Shown here piece after piece: positions 45,975 through 57,798 of a stretch of 64,000 nucleotides of DNA; positions within the stretch are counted from its first letter, which is position 1, and each line of letters begins with the position of its first letter. Below the pieces are notes generated by a model. That model made no database searches, had not been told where the DNA came from, and saw nothing but the letters and a program-made list of their open reading frames with translations. Made by a program: the position numbers and the translations under genes. The stretch covers positions 4,154,001-4,218,000 of the forward strand of contig JACONQ010000004.1 in the NCBI GenBank assembly GCA_014281115.1. The letters are read 5' to 3'. Source of the DNA: Laburnicola sp. R22_1 (lineage: Eukaryota; Ascomycota; Dothideomycetes; Pleosporales; Didymosphaeriaceae).

Positions 45975-47570
45975 GGAGGCGCTCGCTGTGGGGGGGCTTG
46001 GCAAGAGCGACCCGGTCTCTTAGGATGGCTCTGCCCTCCGCGCTGCGACCTCGTACAGATGTCGCGGCGAGGTAAAAGCAAGCATGGAAGATGGTCGGCG
46101 ATGGGCGAGATGAAGGCCGACGACTTCGAGATGGAATTTGATGTTGGGCGTTGGCCTGAAGGGCCGCGGTGTCTGCTCGGTCGTTGTCGCGGAGCAGGTG
46201 CAGTGGAGGAGGTCTCCTGCCTCGTTGAAATTAGGTTAGCGCTACTGCCCAATTGAGCCTTAGCGTCGCTCTCCCGCAAACCACAGTCGACACGTCAAGC
46301 CTCTGTAGATGGAGATTCTAGTTTGGCATCTGCATCGTTCTCGTGTGTGTGCGCTACGTTATCGCTGCCTAAGCATCTACAATCGTCCTTGGACTTTGTG
46401 AGCCAGCAGCCATACAATCACACGGAGGTCTCTTGATTTGCTCTATGCAATCGTGTCAGAAGATAATGGCATATATGTAACAGCCGAGTTTAGTATGCGC
46501 ACCTCGAGGTTATAAAAGGGTCTTCGTGGTATGTTTCTGTCCTTCTCTTTCCGGGAGACTTGATTGGTTGCGTCCACTGTAGGGAGCTCTTTTGAAAACA
46601 GTCTAGATTCCGAAATACTCGTAATAGCAACCGACCGGTTTACATTTATTCATATCTGTTTAGACTCGACTTGACCTTCTACAGATGATAAGATTTAACA
46701 GCACAACTAAGGTTCAACAGCCAAAGTGCGTAAAAAAAGGGCGCGATTGGGACCGACCACAGTGGGGAGCCGAAACATGCCGATACTTGCTCGTCATGAT
46801 GGGATGCATATCACCAATGGCATCTTTTCCTAGCTACAATACTACAATGTAATCCCATCAGCAAGGTCATGAACATGCGGCAAGATAATTCTACTATGGA
46901 AGGCTTACAACTCCCAAGCTGTTGTTGGCTACCTTAGGTATTGCTAACATTTATCACTCGTCGTCTTACTGGCCTTATGTGCGTACTACATACCTTGGGG
47001 TATTTCAATGCACGGGTGTCGCATCTAATGTTAGGGAATTGGTCTCGATAAGCGGGCTTTCGTACATGTGTCTGGCTGTGGTGAATACCCCAACTTGCAA
47101 AATCTTAGCCTGTGTCCGGCTAAGTACGTCGTATATTAGTCGGACTATTAATCACCTCCTTTGACGTCTACCATGCGTTGCATCACGGTCTGCTTAAGCA
47201 ATTACAACTTCTAACAGCTATTAGGTGCTCCGCGGGATGCCAGTGTTTTCATCTTGAAGCGAGATCCGTACACCAGGCGGCAGTTATGGGAGATTATCCG
47301 TATACCCTCTGCAATTTTGTTTTCAAAATTCCAAAAACATCATCCTTTTCTAAGGTTCATCTCAAGCCACGTCGCACCGAACCCGTGGACCTCCGCCCCA
47401 CACGTGACCCACCCTGCAGACGTCACTGAAACCGGTTAGTGGCCGAGAGCTACAACATAGCCTTGTGAACACGAAGCTGGACCTCACTGATTCCCGAATC
47501 CCCACGACCTCCGCCTGCCGCTATACTATGCCTCTATCTTCGAGGTAGGGAACGTTGGAAATCAGCCGCT
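45975..47570. promoter_or_regulatory. Divergent intergenic region, SPT7 / VanZ-like gene
   Basis: This 1.6-kb region holds both promoters. It includes repeat copy B (46641-46774) and a strong plus-strand TATAAAAGG at 46511-46519 with no ORF close downstream. From about 46440 to 47300 it is AT-rich and shows no gene. Confidence 0.55.
46641..46774 (+). repeat. Dispersed repeat, copy B (one half)
   Basis: It matches the reverse complement of 37943-38085 almost throughout, from the TTTATTCATAT end to CACAGTGGGGAGCCGAA. Differences are mostly transitions plus a length change in the A run. The match stops right after GCCGAA. Confidence 0.87.
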
Positions 47571-48563
47571 ATGATGCGCATCCGGAAGCCTTTCGCAGGT
47601 ACGTACACGCACGACCAGCTACGCCGCCAGAACCTGGAGCTGCTTGAGATAGCTCGCGCTCGCGTTGGCGATATGCCTCCCTCTGGACAGCATGTACAGC
47701 TACCGGAGCCTCCGGATCACAGCAATCGAGCTGGTTGGCCTGCTCGTCAGCTTTTTCTGACCTTTCCGCGACATCCCACCCTTCCGCTGCAAACTCCACT
47801 GCGCTCTATCCGAGGCGCCGAGATTCGAATTTCGCGATACCACAACTAACAACCCGCAGGCGCATTCCTCGTCATACTTTTCATCTCTGCCGCCGGCGCA
47901 TTCGCCCCCGCCGAATACAACGTCGCTCCATCGTACAAGCAATCCGACAAAGCTCTCCACTTTGTCGCCTTCTTCCTGCTTACGTTGACGTTTTATTGGA
48001 TCCTCGAGGCGTCCAGGCGGAAGGTGTTGCAGCTTACATTTACGGTTTGCACATTGGGGTTGGGCTTTGCGAGTGAGATTCTACAAGGATTGTTGACTGT
48101 AAGCACCTCATTCCATCGGTCTTCTCGTGGTGTTGGGTTGCCTGGATGCGGGGGAAGACATGGAGGCATTTATGCTTCAGCGGGAGTCTATATATATGTG
48201 AAGGAGGAAGAAGCTAAATTTGAACAGGTTGATCGCATATTTGATTACTTCGACATCGTTGCAAACGTTCTGGGTTCCTTGGGTGCCATCGCACTGTGCA
48301 ATTGGTACCACAAGCGCATGCTCGAGCGCAAGCGAGCATCACGAGGCTACGGAGCTGTTGCTGACGGGGACCACGATGACTTTGACATTGAACTCGGAGA
48401 GAATATTGAGGGGCAAGAGTCGGGAATTGTGAGACCAAATGTAGAGCGCGAGCTGGACAACTGGGACGAGAATGCTGAGGATTGGGATACAACGGAGCCT
48501 GTGGTCGATTTGAGTGGACAAGCCGATGGCGGTGATTTGGGTGAAAGTAAGAGGCAAGATTAG
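47571..48563 (+). CDS. VanZ-like membrane protein
   Basis: Exons are 47571-47598 (28 bases), 47860-48098 and 48228-48563 (200 residues). The first intron is long for this window (261 bp) and has a CTAAC branch site. The start MMRIRKPFAGAFLVILFISA is a membrane helix. The VanZ-type core follows: SDKALHFVAFFLLTLTFYWI, then FTVCTLGLGFASEILQGLLT and VDRIFDYFDIVANVLGSLGA, with conserved His, Glu and Asp residues near the membrane face. A 90-residue acidic cytosolic tail is added (DWDTTEPVVDLSG). The family is named after bacterial teicoplanin resistance, but the role of fungal members is unknown. An alternative ATG directly at 47574 is possible. Confidence 0.78.
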
Positions 48564-48915
48564 AGGGCGGTGTAACCGGGGAGGTGTACGATTGCGCATT
48601 CGTGTCTTTTATTGGATACCACCATGTGGGAGTGTTCTAGGCATGTAACCGTATCGTCTGCAGCGTTTCACGTAAGTAATGTCACGCCAGAGGACCATTT
48701 CCATGGCTGTCGCATATCGAATCGGAATTCGTTTACAAGCTCGTAGCTATCCTTCGGTGCTCTCTCGACCCGTTGGAGCAAGCTCTTGACCATCATTGAT
48801 CATATTGGCCTGTCTAGCCTCCATCGATTCATGCATGTTTTAGAATGACCCATGGACCCATACCGAGCGCCATCACTTAACCATCAGACCCCGTGCACAT
48901 TCCCGTTTTATCAAT
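48564..48915. other. Convergent spacer, VanZ-like / RPS26
   Basis: This 352-bp stretch carries the 3' ends of both genes. Nothing else is seen. Confidence 0.6.
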
Positions 48916-49481
48916 TTACGCGGCGGCAGCGGCAACACCCTGCTTGGGGGCGGCCTGGTTGGGGTTGACCTTCTTTCCATCCTTGTTGTACCGGACGCGC
49001 GGCGGGGGCGCACGGTTGCGACGACCCTCCCGTGAGCGAACACTAGAAATTGAGTTAGAGGCTGGGATGATGTCTCGGTGTCGTTGCTATCGTGCTGGAC
49101 GTACCGAACGATCTTTCCGTGGATGGCGCAGGAAACGCAGTACTGGAGCTTCAAGTACATCTTGGGGACGGTGTACTCGGGGAAGACGGAGGCATCGGAA
49201 ATATCACCTTCCCAGCGTGTTAGCCCACTTCTGCCCGATTTGATCTTCATGGTGTGCGGAGTGGCGGCGACATACGGATGGCGGCAGACTCGACCATGTT
49301 CCTGATGGTGAATCTCTTGATTGCCTTGTCCTTGGGGGTGCATCGAGAGCAGTTGGAGCAACGGATGGGCTTAACGTGGCCGCGGCCCTTCTTGTTGCGA
49401 CCGCTGCGAGCTGTTAGTCTTGCATGGCCACAAGAGTGCAGGTTTCGAGATTGCCTACTTGGAAGCTCGCTTCTTGACCAT
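48916..49481 (-). CDS. rps26: 40S ribosomal protein S26 (eS26)
   Basis: eS26 sits at the mRNA exit site of the small ribosomal subunit. Four exons: 49481-49459 (23 bases), 49403-49276, 49207-49105 and 49042-48916 (126 residues). The frame is fixed by the conserved start [20 protein letters not shown]. Zinc-binding cysteines are visible as CSNC near residues 23-26 and CVSC in the second half ([20 protein letters not shown]). The C-terminus is the usual Pro/Arg-rich strand ([20 protein letters not shown]) with an Ala-rich tail. Many introns in a short highly expressed gene are typical for filamentous fungi. Confidence 0.97.
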
Positions 49482-50053
49482 GTTGGGCTGATTCTGCAAG
49501 ATGTTAACCCGGATGCCGGATGGGCTTCGCGAACGAGTATGCGCACCAAAGAGGGAGTATCTCGGAGTCAGCGGTGTGGGTTGGCGTTGTGGTGTCGTTG
49601 CGGGCGGCGGTGATGGAGGAGCCAAATTGAATGTGGGCGTAGCGAGCGCGGGTGCCGAGCTTGATCCGCATCTAATCTTATCGCTTGGCAAGACCGTCCA
49701 CGCAGTTACCTGCCTGCACCGGAACCTTGGAACCGCTTCTAAGTGGAGTAGCTCCCCAACGGTGCTTTAATGACACATGCACGTTCACTGTTGATTCCAT
49801 GCGACTGTTCTTGCGGATAATGACTTTGGAATTGTGCACCTGTGTTGCTCCCCGTGAACGCCCTTGTGACCGGCATAACGGCGCTTGGCCCGATACAGCA
49901 GCGACCGAGCGCGTTTTGTTTATTGGTTGCTAGGGCCGTGCCTTCCTCTGCTTCCCTGCGAACACTCGACAGATAACCCCTACTGGTGCCACGCCTTGAA
50001 CGTCTGCCCACTGTCTGACCGATAAGAGGCCCGCTCTCTCTCAACTCGCAGCC
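49482..50053. promoter_or_regulatory. Divergent promoter, RPS26 / CBS-PB1 gene
   Basis: This 572-bp region separates two divergent starts. The RPS26 leader may contain a further 5' UTR intron, since ORFs run through, but I cannot place one. No other gene is seen. Confidence 0.5.
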
Positions 50054-52230
50054 ATGTCTTCCACCGGCACCTTCAGAGGAACCCCCAAGAACCGCCCCCA
50101 CAGCCAGCAACAGGGCCAGTTCACCAGCAGCCCATCCAACATCCCTCGTCCCGCCCTGGAGCAGCACATGTCCCATATCTCTCAGAGCGATGCGACGTCA
50201 ACGCTCAGTGCTAGTCGAGCAAAACAGACCAAGAGAGATGAGGTATGTGCCAAAGACATAGCCCGCCACCGAGTTGAGCTTCTCCTAACGACAACAAACA
50301 GGCCATACGCCGCAAGATCGAGGGGGACTTGAACAAGAAGAAAAACCTCGGAGGTCGTGTCCGCCAGTCGAAGAAAGCCCCCCCGGGTACAGTCCTCGCC
50401 CTTAAGCCGAGCCCGGCACTGCAGATCAAGCCGAGCACGACCGTCTCTGAAGCCGCCCAGTTGATGGCGGCCAAGAGAGAAGATTGTGTCCTGGTTACAG
50501 ATGACGACGACCGTATTGCTGGTATCTTTACCGCAAAGGATCTCGCCTTCCGCGTGGTTGGTGCTGGCGTCAAGGCTCAGAATATAACCATCGAGGAGAT
50601 CATGACCAAGAACCCTCTATGCGCAAAGACCGATACAAGCGCCACGGATGCTTTGGATCTCATGGTTCGGAAAGGCTTCCGTCACCTGCCAGTTATGGAT
50701 GAGAACCATGACATCTCCGGCATCCTGGACATTACCAAGTGCTTCTATGATGCTATGGAGAAGCTCGAGCGCGCCTATAGCTCCTCGCGCAAGCTATACG
50801 ATGCCCTGGAGGGCGTGCAGGCGGAGATGGGCTCAAGCCAACCGCAACAAATTATTCAGTACGTGGAGGCTATTCGGCAGAAGATGTCTGGACCTACCCT
50901 GGAATCAGTCCTGACGGGCTTGCCACCGACTACTGTTTCGGTTCGAACTTCGGTCAAGGACGCCGCTGCAATGATGAAGGAGAATCACACGACTGCCGTG
51001 CTGGTGCAAGACCAGGGTCAGATTACTGGCATCTTTACGAGCAAAGACGTCGTGCTTCGTGTCATCGCTGCTGGACTTGACCCGGCAACCTGCAGTGTGG
51101 TGCGGGTCATGACCCCTCACCCGGACTTTGCACCAATGGATATGAGTATCCAGGCAGCGCTTCGGAAGATGCATGGTAAGCATCGTATCTCATCTATGAA
51201 AATTTGCATATTGACTGGATTATAGATGGCCACTACTTGAATCTGCCTGTGATGAGCGAGGCTGGTGAAATTGTTGGCATGGTGGATGTCCTAAAGCTAA
51301 CATATGCTACCCTTGACCAGGTAAGTTGGTCCCTTCGCATAGGCAAGACCATTCTGACATGTCTAGATCAATAACATTAGTACTACCGATAGCGAAGGTC
51401 CGGCTTGGAACAAGTTCTGGTTGTCGCTAGACAATGAGACGGAGTCGATGATGTCTGGCGAGGGACGAAGTAACGTGATGCTTGGCACCCCAGACCATCG
51501 CTCAATGGCGTCCCATGATGTGCACCATGATGTGCACCGTCCAGGTCTTATGGATCGTGGAGATAGCGTCCTCCCAAATGACTCTGCCTCACACGTTGGG
51601 GATTCACCGGCTGCTTCTGCTCTCGCTGGTGCACCGGCAACACCCATGGAAGACACGCCCTTCGCATTCAAGTTTAAGGCTCCTAGTGGCCGTGTCCACC
51701 GTCTGCAGGTTACTGCCTCTGCCGGCATCGGAGAACTCATTTCCAATGTCGCCGCGAAACTCGGATCGGAGGTCGATACACTCGGAGGTAGTCCAACTTT
51801 CGAAGACGGAAAGATCTCCAAGTCAGGATTCGCGCTTAGCTATCTTGACAACGAGGGTGATACTGTCTCGATAACCACAAACGAGGATCTCCATGAGGCG
51901 ATCAGTCTTTCCCGCCTTGCACACCGAGAAAAGGTTGACCTGTTCGTGCACGACCCAGAGAAGCCCCCGCTGCCGGCAACTGTCGAACCTCAACCCGCTC
52001 TGCCCAAGCCTGTCACTCCCCCTGAATCTGTCATGCGGGAACGCAAACAGTTTTTCGATGACGGCGAGGAAGAGCAGGGGCGCCCAAGGACTCGAGGCCC
52101 TTCTACAATCGCCAAACAGGAAGAGATCATCGCCGGTGTACCCAATGACCTGTTACTACCCGGTGCCATAGCTACGTTGGCTGTCGTAGTCATTGCCGTC
52201 TTTGCGCTCGGCCGGGCGTCGAGCCGATGA
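50054..52230 (+). CDS. CBS-domain, PB1-domain membrane-anchored protein (Mug70-like)
   Basis: Exons are 50054-50242, 50302-51175, 51226-51320 and 51367-52230 (673 residues). Four CBS motifs form two adenosyl-sensing pairs: residues about 95-230 (VSEAAQLMAAKREDCVLVTD, ATDALDLMVRKGFRHLPVMD) and 280-410 (VKDAAAMMKENHTTAVLVQD, DGHYLNLPVMSEAGEIVGMV). A PB1 domain follows at about 510-605 (FAFKFKAPSGRVHRLQV, YLDNEGDTVSITTNEDLHEA). The protein ends in a single C-terminal membrane helix (LLPGAIATLAVVVIAVFALG), so it is probably tail-anchored facing the cytosol. The layout matches fission-yeast Mug70-type proteins, whose biochemical role is not settled. Confidence 0.9.
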
Positions 52231-53279
52231 AACTGTGAAAAGAAATCCAGGTTGCTAATTGGGCGCGTACGAGCGTCGACTGTTGCATTGCCATTCTTGC
52301 TTTTGATATCCCTAGATGTCTTGTGTAATGATTCTGTAGTCTAGGTGTGGTTTTGACAGTACACTGGAAGGAATATGTGCCCTTCCATCATATTCTTTCG
52401 TTTCCCCTCTATAATAATCTCTTAGTGATCACCTTTTTACTCTCTTTTTGTTTACTAAGCAGGGGGCTCTGCCTTTTTTGTCATATTATTTAAGTTAAAA
52501 GCCTTTGTCGTTCTACCCCTAGGTAGTTAATTTAACGCCACATTATAATCTCAGAATGTTCGTCGAAGTGACGGGGGGACTTTAACACCAACTGCTGACG
52601 TGTCTTCAGAACACGGAAGTCTCCTGTATTTGAACTCGGGTCATCGCAATGCAACTGTAGAGGCTTGGCCTAAGCATGCCAAGGCGCACTATTTTCTCAA
52701 CGCGCTATAAAACTTACAAGCGGACCCTTACCAGCATCCAAGACACGCCACAATCAAATTGGAAAACCACGCATAACGGCCCTTTTGTGGCGTCACATTG
52801 CCGACATTGCCGTTTTAACCCAGCCAAGGCCGGACGCAGATCTTTTCTAGAATACTTTTTACGTGAATTGTGGAGTGTCGAACGTTACGGTTCCTTTCCT
52901 ATTATTCATGCCAACCCACTTGCTTTATTTTACCCTTGACTCCAGCCTTTCGCGAACGATGAGGAGGCATATCCAAGTGAAGGTTAGCATCGGTACCTTC
53001 TATATGGAAGCCAACTTCAGAGTTTTAAACTTGGGACAATAATCCCCGCATCATGCACTCCGCATCGGTGGTATCCGAAGGGTCTTGGAACGAAGCGGCA
53101 AAACTATGGTGTGATCTTGCAAGAGATAGTTCGTTTCTCGTCCGGAGAGGCCTAGCGGAGTGTGCACGGTGAAGGCAAATCTCGTGGTGGCTCTCTATAT
53201 CGCATCCTGCATCCGCGCACAACACGCTTCCCTTTTCTCGATCTTATCGTCTCCCCAAATTCTGCATCATTTGGACATC
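52231..53279. other. Spacer upstream of the amino-acid transporter
   Basis: This 1.05-kb region holds the CBS-gene 3' UTR, repeat copy C (52449-52537) and the transporter promoter. A tRNA-like string near 52630 does not fold into a tRNA (see rejected list). Confidence 0.6.
52449..52537 (+). repeat. Dispersed repeat, copy C (other half)
   Basis: It matches the reverse complement of 37844-37945, from GTTTACT through ACTAAGCAGGGGGCTCTG to TTAATTTAAC, with mainly C/T differences. It begins about where copy B stops in the copy A alignment. Confidence 0.85.
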
Positions 53280-54800
53280 ATGGACGTCTTCAAAGGCCTC
53301 CACAAGCAACAGGAACGCGAGTCGCCAACTGCATTGCCAGCTTATGATTCCGGATCCGACCACGCGTTTGGAGACAAGGAAGATGAAGAGTTTGGCCAAC
53401 AGACCGCGATCCAAACAGGCTGGACCGGTGATGGGCATGCCGGTGCCAACGCCTACCCTCCCGAAGAAAACTATCGTACGCTGGGCCGCTGGCGCGCATG
53501 CGTCATTCTCATCACCATTGAAGTCGGCATCGGCATCCTCTCTCTGCCTTCTGCGCTTCAGACTCTCGGTCTTATCCCAGGGATTATCGCAATTCTAGGC
53601 TTCGGGGCCTTGACGACGTATTGTGGATTTATCCTGTTACAGTTCTATCGGCGGTATCCTATGGTCAAAAATTTGGTGGACTGCGCGTTGTATGTGGGCG
53701 GGAAGCCATTCGAATACTTTTTGGGGGTGGCTTTCATCTTCAACCTGGTGTTGATCTGTGCGAGTGTGAATATTACGATGAGTGTTGCGCTGAACACCAT
53801 GTCGAATCACGCGGTTTGTACGGTGGTTTTCATGGCGATCCCGCATGTGGGTGAGTTAGCCCTAAAAGCTGAGCATACTGGAAACATAAACTAACAGAGG
53901 TTCCAAGCATGTTGGCTGCTCTGTCTCCCCCGCAAACTCACGTTTGCCGCCGCCATGTCCTGGATCTGTACCATTTCCACCGTCTCCGCCGTCCTCATTG
54001 TCATGATCGCGCTCGGCGTCGCTGGCCCAAAAGCCCCGCCGGGCTTCACCGTCTCTATCACGCTCGTCGGCAAGCCCAACTTTGTCGAAACCGTCAACGC
54101 CTTGCTCAACATCGCTTTCGCTTTCGCAGGCAACCAGTCTTTCATCAGCGTCATGGCAGAAATGCGGAATGCGGAAAAAGAGTTCCCACCTGCGCTGTTC
54201 ATGCAGAAGGGCTTCGAGGTGGTCGTCTATATCGTAGTTGCTTGCGTCATCTACGGGCTCGCCGGCGATGCTGTAACATCTCCTGCGCTGGGCTCCGCGC
54301 CACCCATCATGGCGAAGATTGCATATGGCATTCTGATCCCGTCGATCCTCGGCACCGGCCTCGTCATTGGAATCACAGCGATCAAATACATGTACATCGC
54401 GACCATGCGGCGCTTCAAACCCGACCAAGTCAATGTCCACAACGCGTTCACATGGACTCTGTGGGTCGGAATCGGAAGTATCTTCTGGATCGTCACCTTC
54501 ATCGTGTCCAACGCCATTCCCATCTTCTCGTCGATTTTGAACATCAGCGCCGCCATCTTTATATCTTGGTTTACCTTTGGCCTCACGTCGATCTTCTGGC
54601 TTCATTTGAATTGGACGGTGCAGTTTTCGGGTCCGAGGAAGGCGGCGCTGGCGGTGTTGAATTATGCGATTTTGGGACTGACGTTGTTTTTGAATGTGGG
54701 TGGGTTGTATACGAGTTTGAAGGCGTTGATTGATATTTTCAATGATCCGGAGATTACGTTGAATGGACCGTTTACGTGTGCGGATAATAGCATTTTTTAG
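53280..54800 (+). CDS. Amino-acid transporter, AAAP family
   Basis: This is a proton-coupled amino-acid permease of the auxin/amino-acid permease family (Neurospora MTR-like fungal group). Exons 53280-53850 and 53908-54800 give 487 residues; the chosen splice yields VACWLLCLPRKLTFA. Another donor/acceptor pair in the same frame (donor GTGGGT at 53847, acceptor before AGGTTC) is possible. About 11 membrane helices are visible, starting with WRACVILITIEVGIGILSLP, which contains the conserved GIGILSLP of helix 1. Others include YFLGVAFIFNLVLICASVNI and NALLNIAFAFAGNQSF, the latter carrying the conserved F-A-x-G-NQ of this family. The N-terminal 75 residues are acidic and cytosolic. The substrate cannot be inferred. 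It converges on the MDR gene with 122 bp between stops. Confidence 0.92.
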
Positions 54801-54922
54801 ATTTTGGTTTCCTCTTGAATCAAGTCGTTCAGCTTGTCGCCTTCTTTCTTCTTTCTTCTTGCATTGATTAAAGCTCTTCATACTTTCAATACAACTTCCA
54901 CCATCTCAACTCATCGTCTAAC

Positions 54923-56202
54923 TCATTCCTCCGCTCCAGCAACTCTCACGACAATCTTTCCCTTCGCCCGTCCCCCTCGCAACTTCGCATACGCCTCCCT
55001 CACATCCTCAAACGCAAACTCCTCATCAATCTCAACTCTTAATTTACCCTCGCCCACCCAATCCGCCAGCACCTGCAACTGCCCCGCATCATTCCACGCC
55101 AAATACGGACTATACCTCCGCCTCCCCCCGCCCAAAAACCCAGGCAAAACAACCCGCCTAACAGTAAACAACACATCCGTCGCCGCAACCTGCACAAACC
55201 GCCCCCCGGGCCTCACAAAATGATGACACTCTTCAAACAGCCTATCCTTGGCCCCCACATTCTCAACCACGACATCATAGACCCGCCCCGCGTCTTTCGC
55301 CGCATCCTTCAGCGCGTCCACGACGTCGCACTCGCGGTAGTTCAGCACCGTGTCGGCGCCTAGCGCTGCCATGCGGGAAACGTTGGACGGCCCGCATGTC
55401 ACGGTTACGTGGGTGGCGCCGAGCAGTTTGGCGATTTGCGTCGTGAAGCTGCCGACGCCGCCGGAGCCGCCGTTTATGAAGATGCTGGCGCCGCGGTGGA
55501 CGTGGGGTTGGAGGGGTTGCAGGGCGGAGAGGGCGGCGGTGGGGAGGGCGGCGCCGTGGGTGAAGGGGGTGGTGGGGGGGAGGGGGACGACGCCGTTGGG
55601 TTGGGCGAGGACGTATTCTGCTAGGGTGCCTGGGGTGGGTGGGCGTTAGTATGTGGTGGATTGGATAGTTATCTAGGTTAGGTCCTAATGGTGGGTCTAA
55701 GGCTGGGGGTGTCCACGTACCATGCTGGTACGGCCAGTCGAGGCGGCCGAGGACTTTGGTGCCAATGCTGAGGTCGGGACGGTTGACGCCGGGGGGGATT
55801 GCGATGATGGTGCCGGAGAAGTCGAGGCCGGGGGTTGCGGGGGTGGTGGTGAGGAAGCGGGCTATGACGGGGGTGAGGGGGACTTTGTGGTCTGCTGGGT
55901 TGAGAGATGCGGCGTGGCTATGTTAAGAAGGGATAAGTCAGTTAGGTGAGGTAGGTATGGGCGTATGTATCTTGGGCATGTTCAAATTGAATTGCCCGTG
56001 GGGAATTGGTTTTCTTTATGCAGCCCTGGGTCGAATGGAGCGTGGATCGTCTCACGTACACTTTGACTAGTATGCAACGGTCTTTCTCCGAGGTGCATTT
56101 TGAGGGGGCTTCTAGCATGGGGATGGTGTTTAGGGAGAGGTTCGATTCGAATGGTTCGTTGCGGGTTGTGTATTGCCAGGCGCGCATGGTAGTGGGTGCC
56201 AT
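54923..56202 (-). CDS. MDR-superfamily quinone oxidoreductase-like protein
   Basis: This is an NADPH-dependent medium-chain reductase. Exons are 56202-56060, 55917-55721 and 55629-54923 (348 residues). The GroES-like N-terminal part includes HAASLNPADHKVPL and TPGLDFSGTIIAIPPGVNRP. The Rossmann nucleotide site is INGGSGGVGSFTTQIAKLLG near residue 165. No structural or catalytic zinc cysteines are seen, so it groups with zeta-crystallin/quinone-reductase types rather than alcohol dehydrogenases. The last 350 coding bases are G-rich, while the preceding 500 are C-rich. A dead transposon begins 116 bp upstream of its start codon, so its promoter may be altered or displaced. Confidence 0.92.
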
Positions 56203-56318
56203 TTTGGTATTGATACCTATCTCGAGCGGAATGTTGAGGTTTGGGGTTCCGGCAATACCAGATTACCTACGACGGTTGAGAAGAAGATGCAGAGCCTTGG
56301 CGAGGTAGTTTGACTATA

Positions 56319-56374
56319 TGTACGGAGGTGCCTTTCAAAAGTCTTTTCCTGGACCGTGCACGGTGGCGTAAGCC
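56319..56374 (+). repeat. Left terminal inverted repeat
   Basis: Fifty-six bases, including TACGGAGGTGCCTTTCAAAA, matching the reverse complement of the right end at 51 of 56 positions. All five differences are transitions. Confidence 0.95.
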
Positions 56375-56451
56375 ACTGCTCTTGGCGCTAGCACCCCTCA
56401 TAGCAAAAATCCCTCAATCTTCATCATTGCTACTCTTCTATCTACCTGATA

Positions 56452-57762
56452 ATGCCTTCGTACGACATTGCCACCCGAGCTCAAGCCTTGACTCTAAAGC
56501 TGGCTGGCTTTTCAAATACTGAGATCGAGTCTATAACTGGAATCCAGCCGCGCACGGTTAATGCTATCTATCGCAAGGCTATCACCCGAGGACTAAACCC
56601 CGCTGAGAGCAAGACGATCCTTGACAAATACGTTAAAGATGGCAATCGATCCGGCCGCCTAAAGAAGCAAACTGAGGAGCTAGTTGAAGATGTACTGTTA
56701 AAGGTCCATTAAGATCAATATGCTCGCGAGAAGACCTGCGCTCAAATCGCAGCAGAGATTAGAGGAGTGTCAGATATCACAGTCTGGCGAATCCTTAAAG
56801 CATCTGGATATTAAAAGACAAAGCCCACCCGCAAACTAGGGCTAATAGATAAGATGAAGCGAGCCTGTTATTAATTTGCTCTTAATTATAAGGACTGGAC
56901 GATTAAAGACTAGAAAAAGGTTATCTAGTCTAATAAGACATCTGTTGTCTATGGTCTTCGAAGAGGGGGATACCGCGTTTGGCGTCTACCTTCTGAGCGT
57001 TTTGTTAAGTCCTGCATTCGGCCGCGGTGGAAGGGGTTCTCTGAGTTTATGTTTTGGGGTTGCTTTTCGTACGACTTAAAAGGCCCATGTCATATCTGGA
57101 AGGCAGAGACAAAGAGCGAAAGAAAGATTGCAGATTAAGAACTAGAAGCTATAAATAGAGAACTCGAGCCTATTCTTAAGGCAGAGTGGGAGCTAAATAC
57201 GCCTTTGGCTTGAATGGGCCTTCGAAATCAGCCAGGACGAAAACCACAATGGAAGTGGGATAGAAAGCATGGTAAGCTTGAAAGAGGGAGCGGAACTGGG
57301 ATTGATTGGTGGAGATACTGCTGTCAGGTTGTTATTCCTAAACTAATTCCCTTCGTACGAGAATGTGAGAAGACTCAACCTGGGGTAATAGTTCAAGAGG
57401 ATGGTGCAAGCCCACATAAGTCTTTCTATAAAGACAGGCTCTATAGCTTGGCTAGGGTCGTACAATTACTATGGCCTGGAAACTCCCCTGACTTGAATAT
57501 GATTGAGCCAGCCTGGCCTTATATGAAAAGAGTAACAACAAAGAAAGGGTCTCCTTGGTTAAGAGCTGAGGCAGAGCGTATATGGCAAGAGGCATGGGGG
57601 GAGTTAGAACAGTGGCGGATTCAGGCTTGGATTGAGAGGATTGAGCGGCATATTTAGGAGATTCTTCGTCTTGAAGGTGGTAATGAGTATAGAGAGGGTA
57701 AGACTGAGAAGGTACGACGGTTTGAAGCTCCTATAGTAGATGATTGGGTTGATATTGAATAG
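56452..57762 (+). pseudogene. Transposase (DD34E, Tc1/mariner) with eight in-frame stops
   Basis: From the ATG at 56452 to a final TAG at 57760, one frame runs 437 codons with no indel. It is interrupted by stops at 56710, 56812, 56872, 56911, 56926, 57136, 57211 and 57655. Seven of the eight are TAA or TAG. The N-terminal helix-turn-helix is readable (RAQALTLKLAGFSNTEIESI). The catalytic second Asp is in VQEDGASPH, and the Glu in SPDLNMIEPAWP lies after 34 intervening residues, hence DD34E. The expected first Asp appears as Asn in the SNKTS segment, which also fits a G-to-A change. The copy cannot make an active transposase. Confidence 0.93.
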
Positions 57763-57798
57763 AGATGTCTCTCGTACGAAGAATTTGGTGGCGTTTTT

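Noticed and set aside
52610..52680. tRNA-like string (TTTGAACTCGGG, antisense of a T-loop-like sequence)
   Set aside because: The flanking bases cannot form a T stem, and no matching acceptor or anticodon stem was found.
56452..56712. Stand-alone 86-residue helix-turn-helix gene
   Set aside because: It is the first part of the broken transposase inside the inverted repeats, ended by a premature stop.
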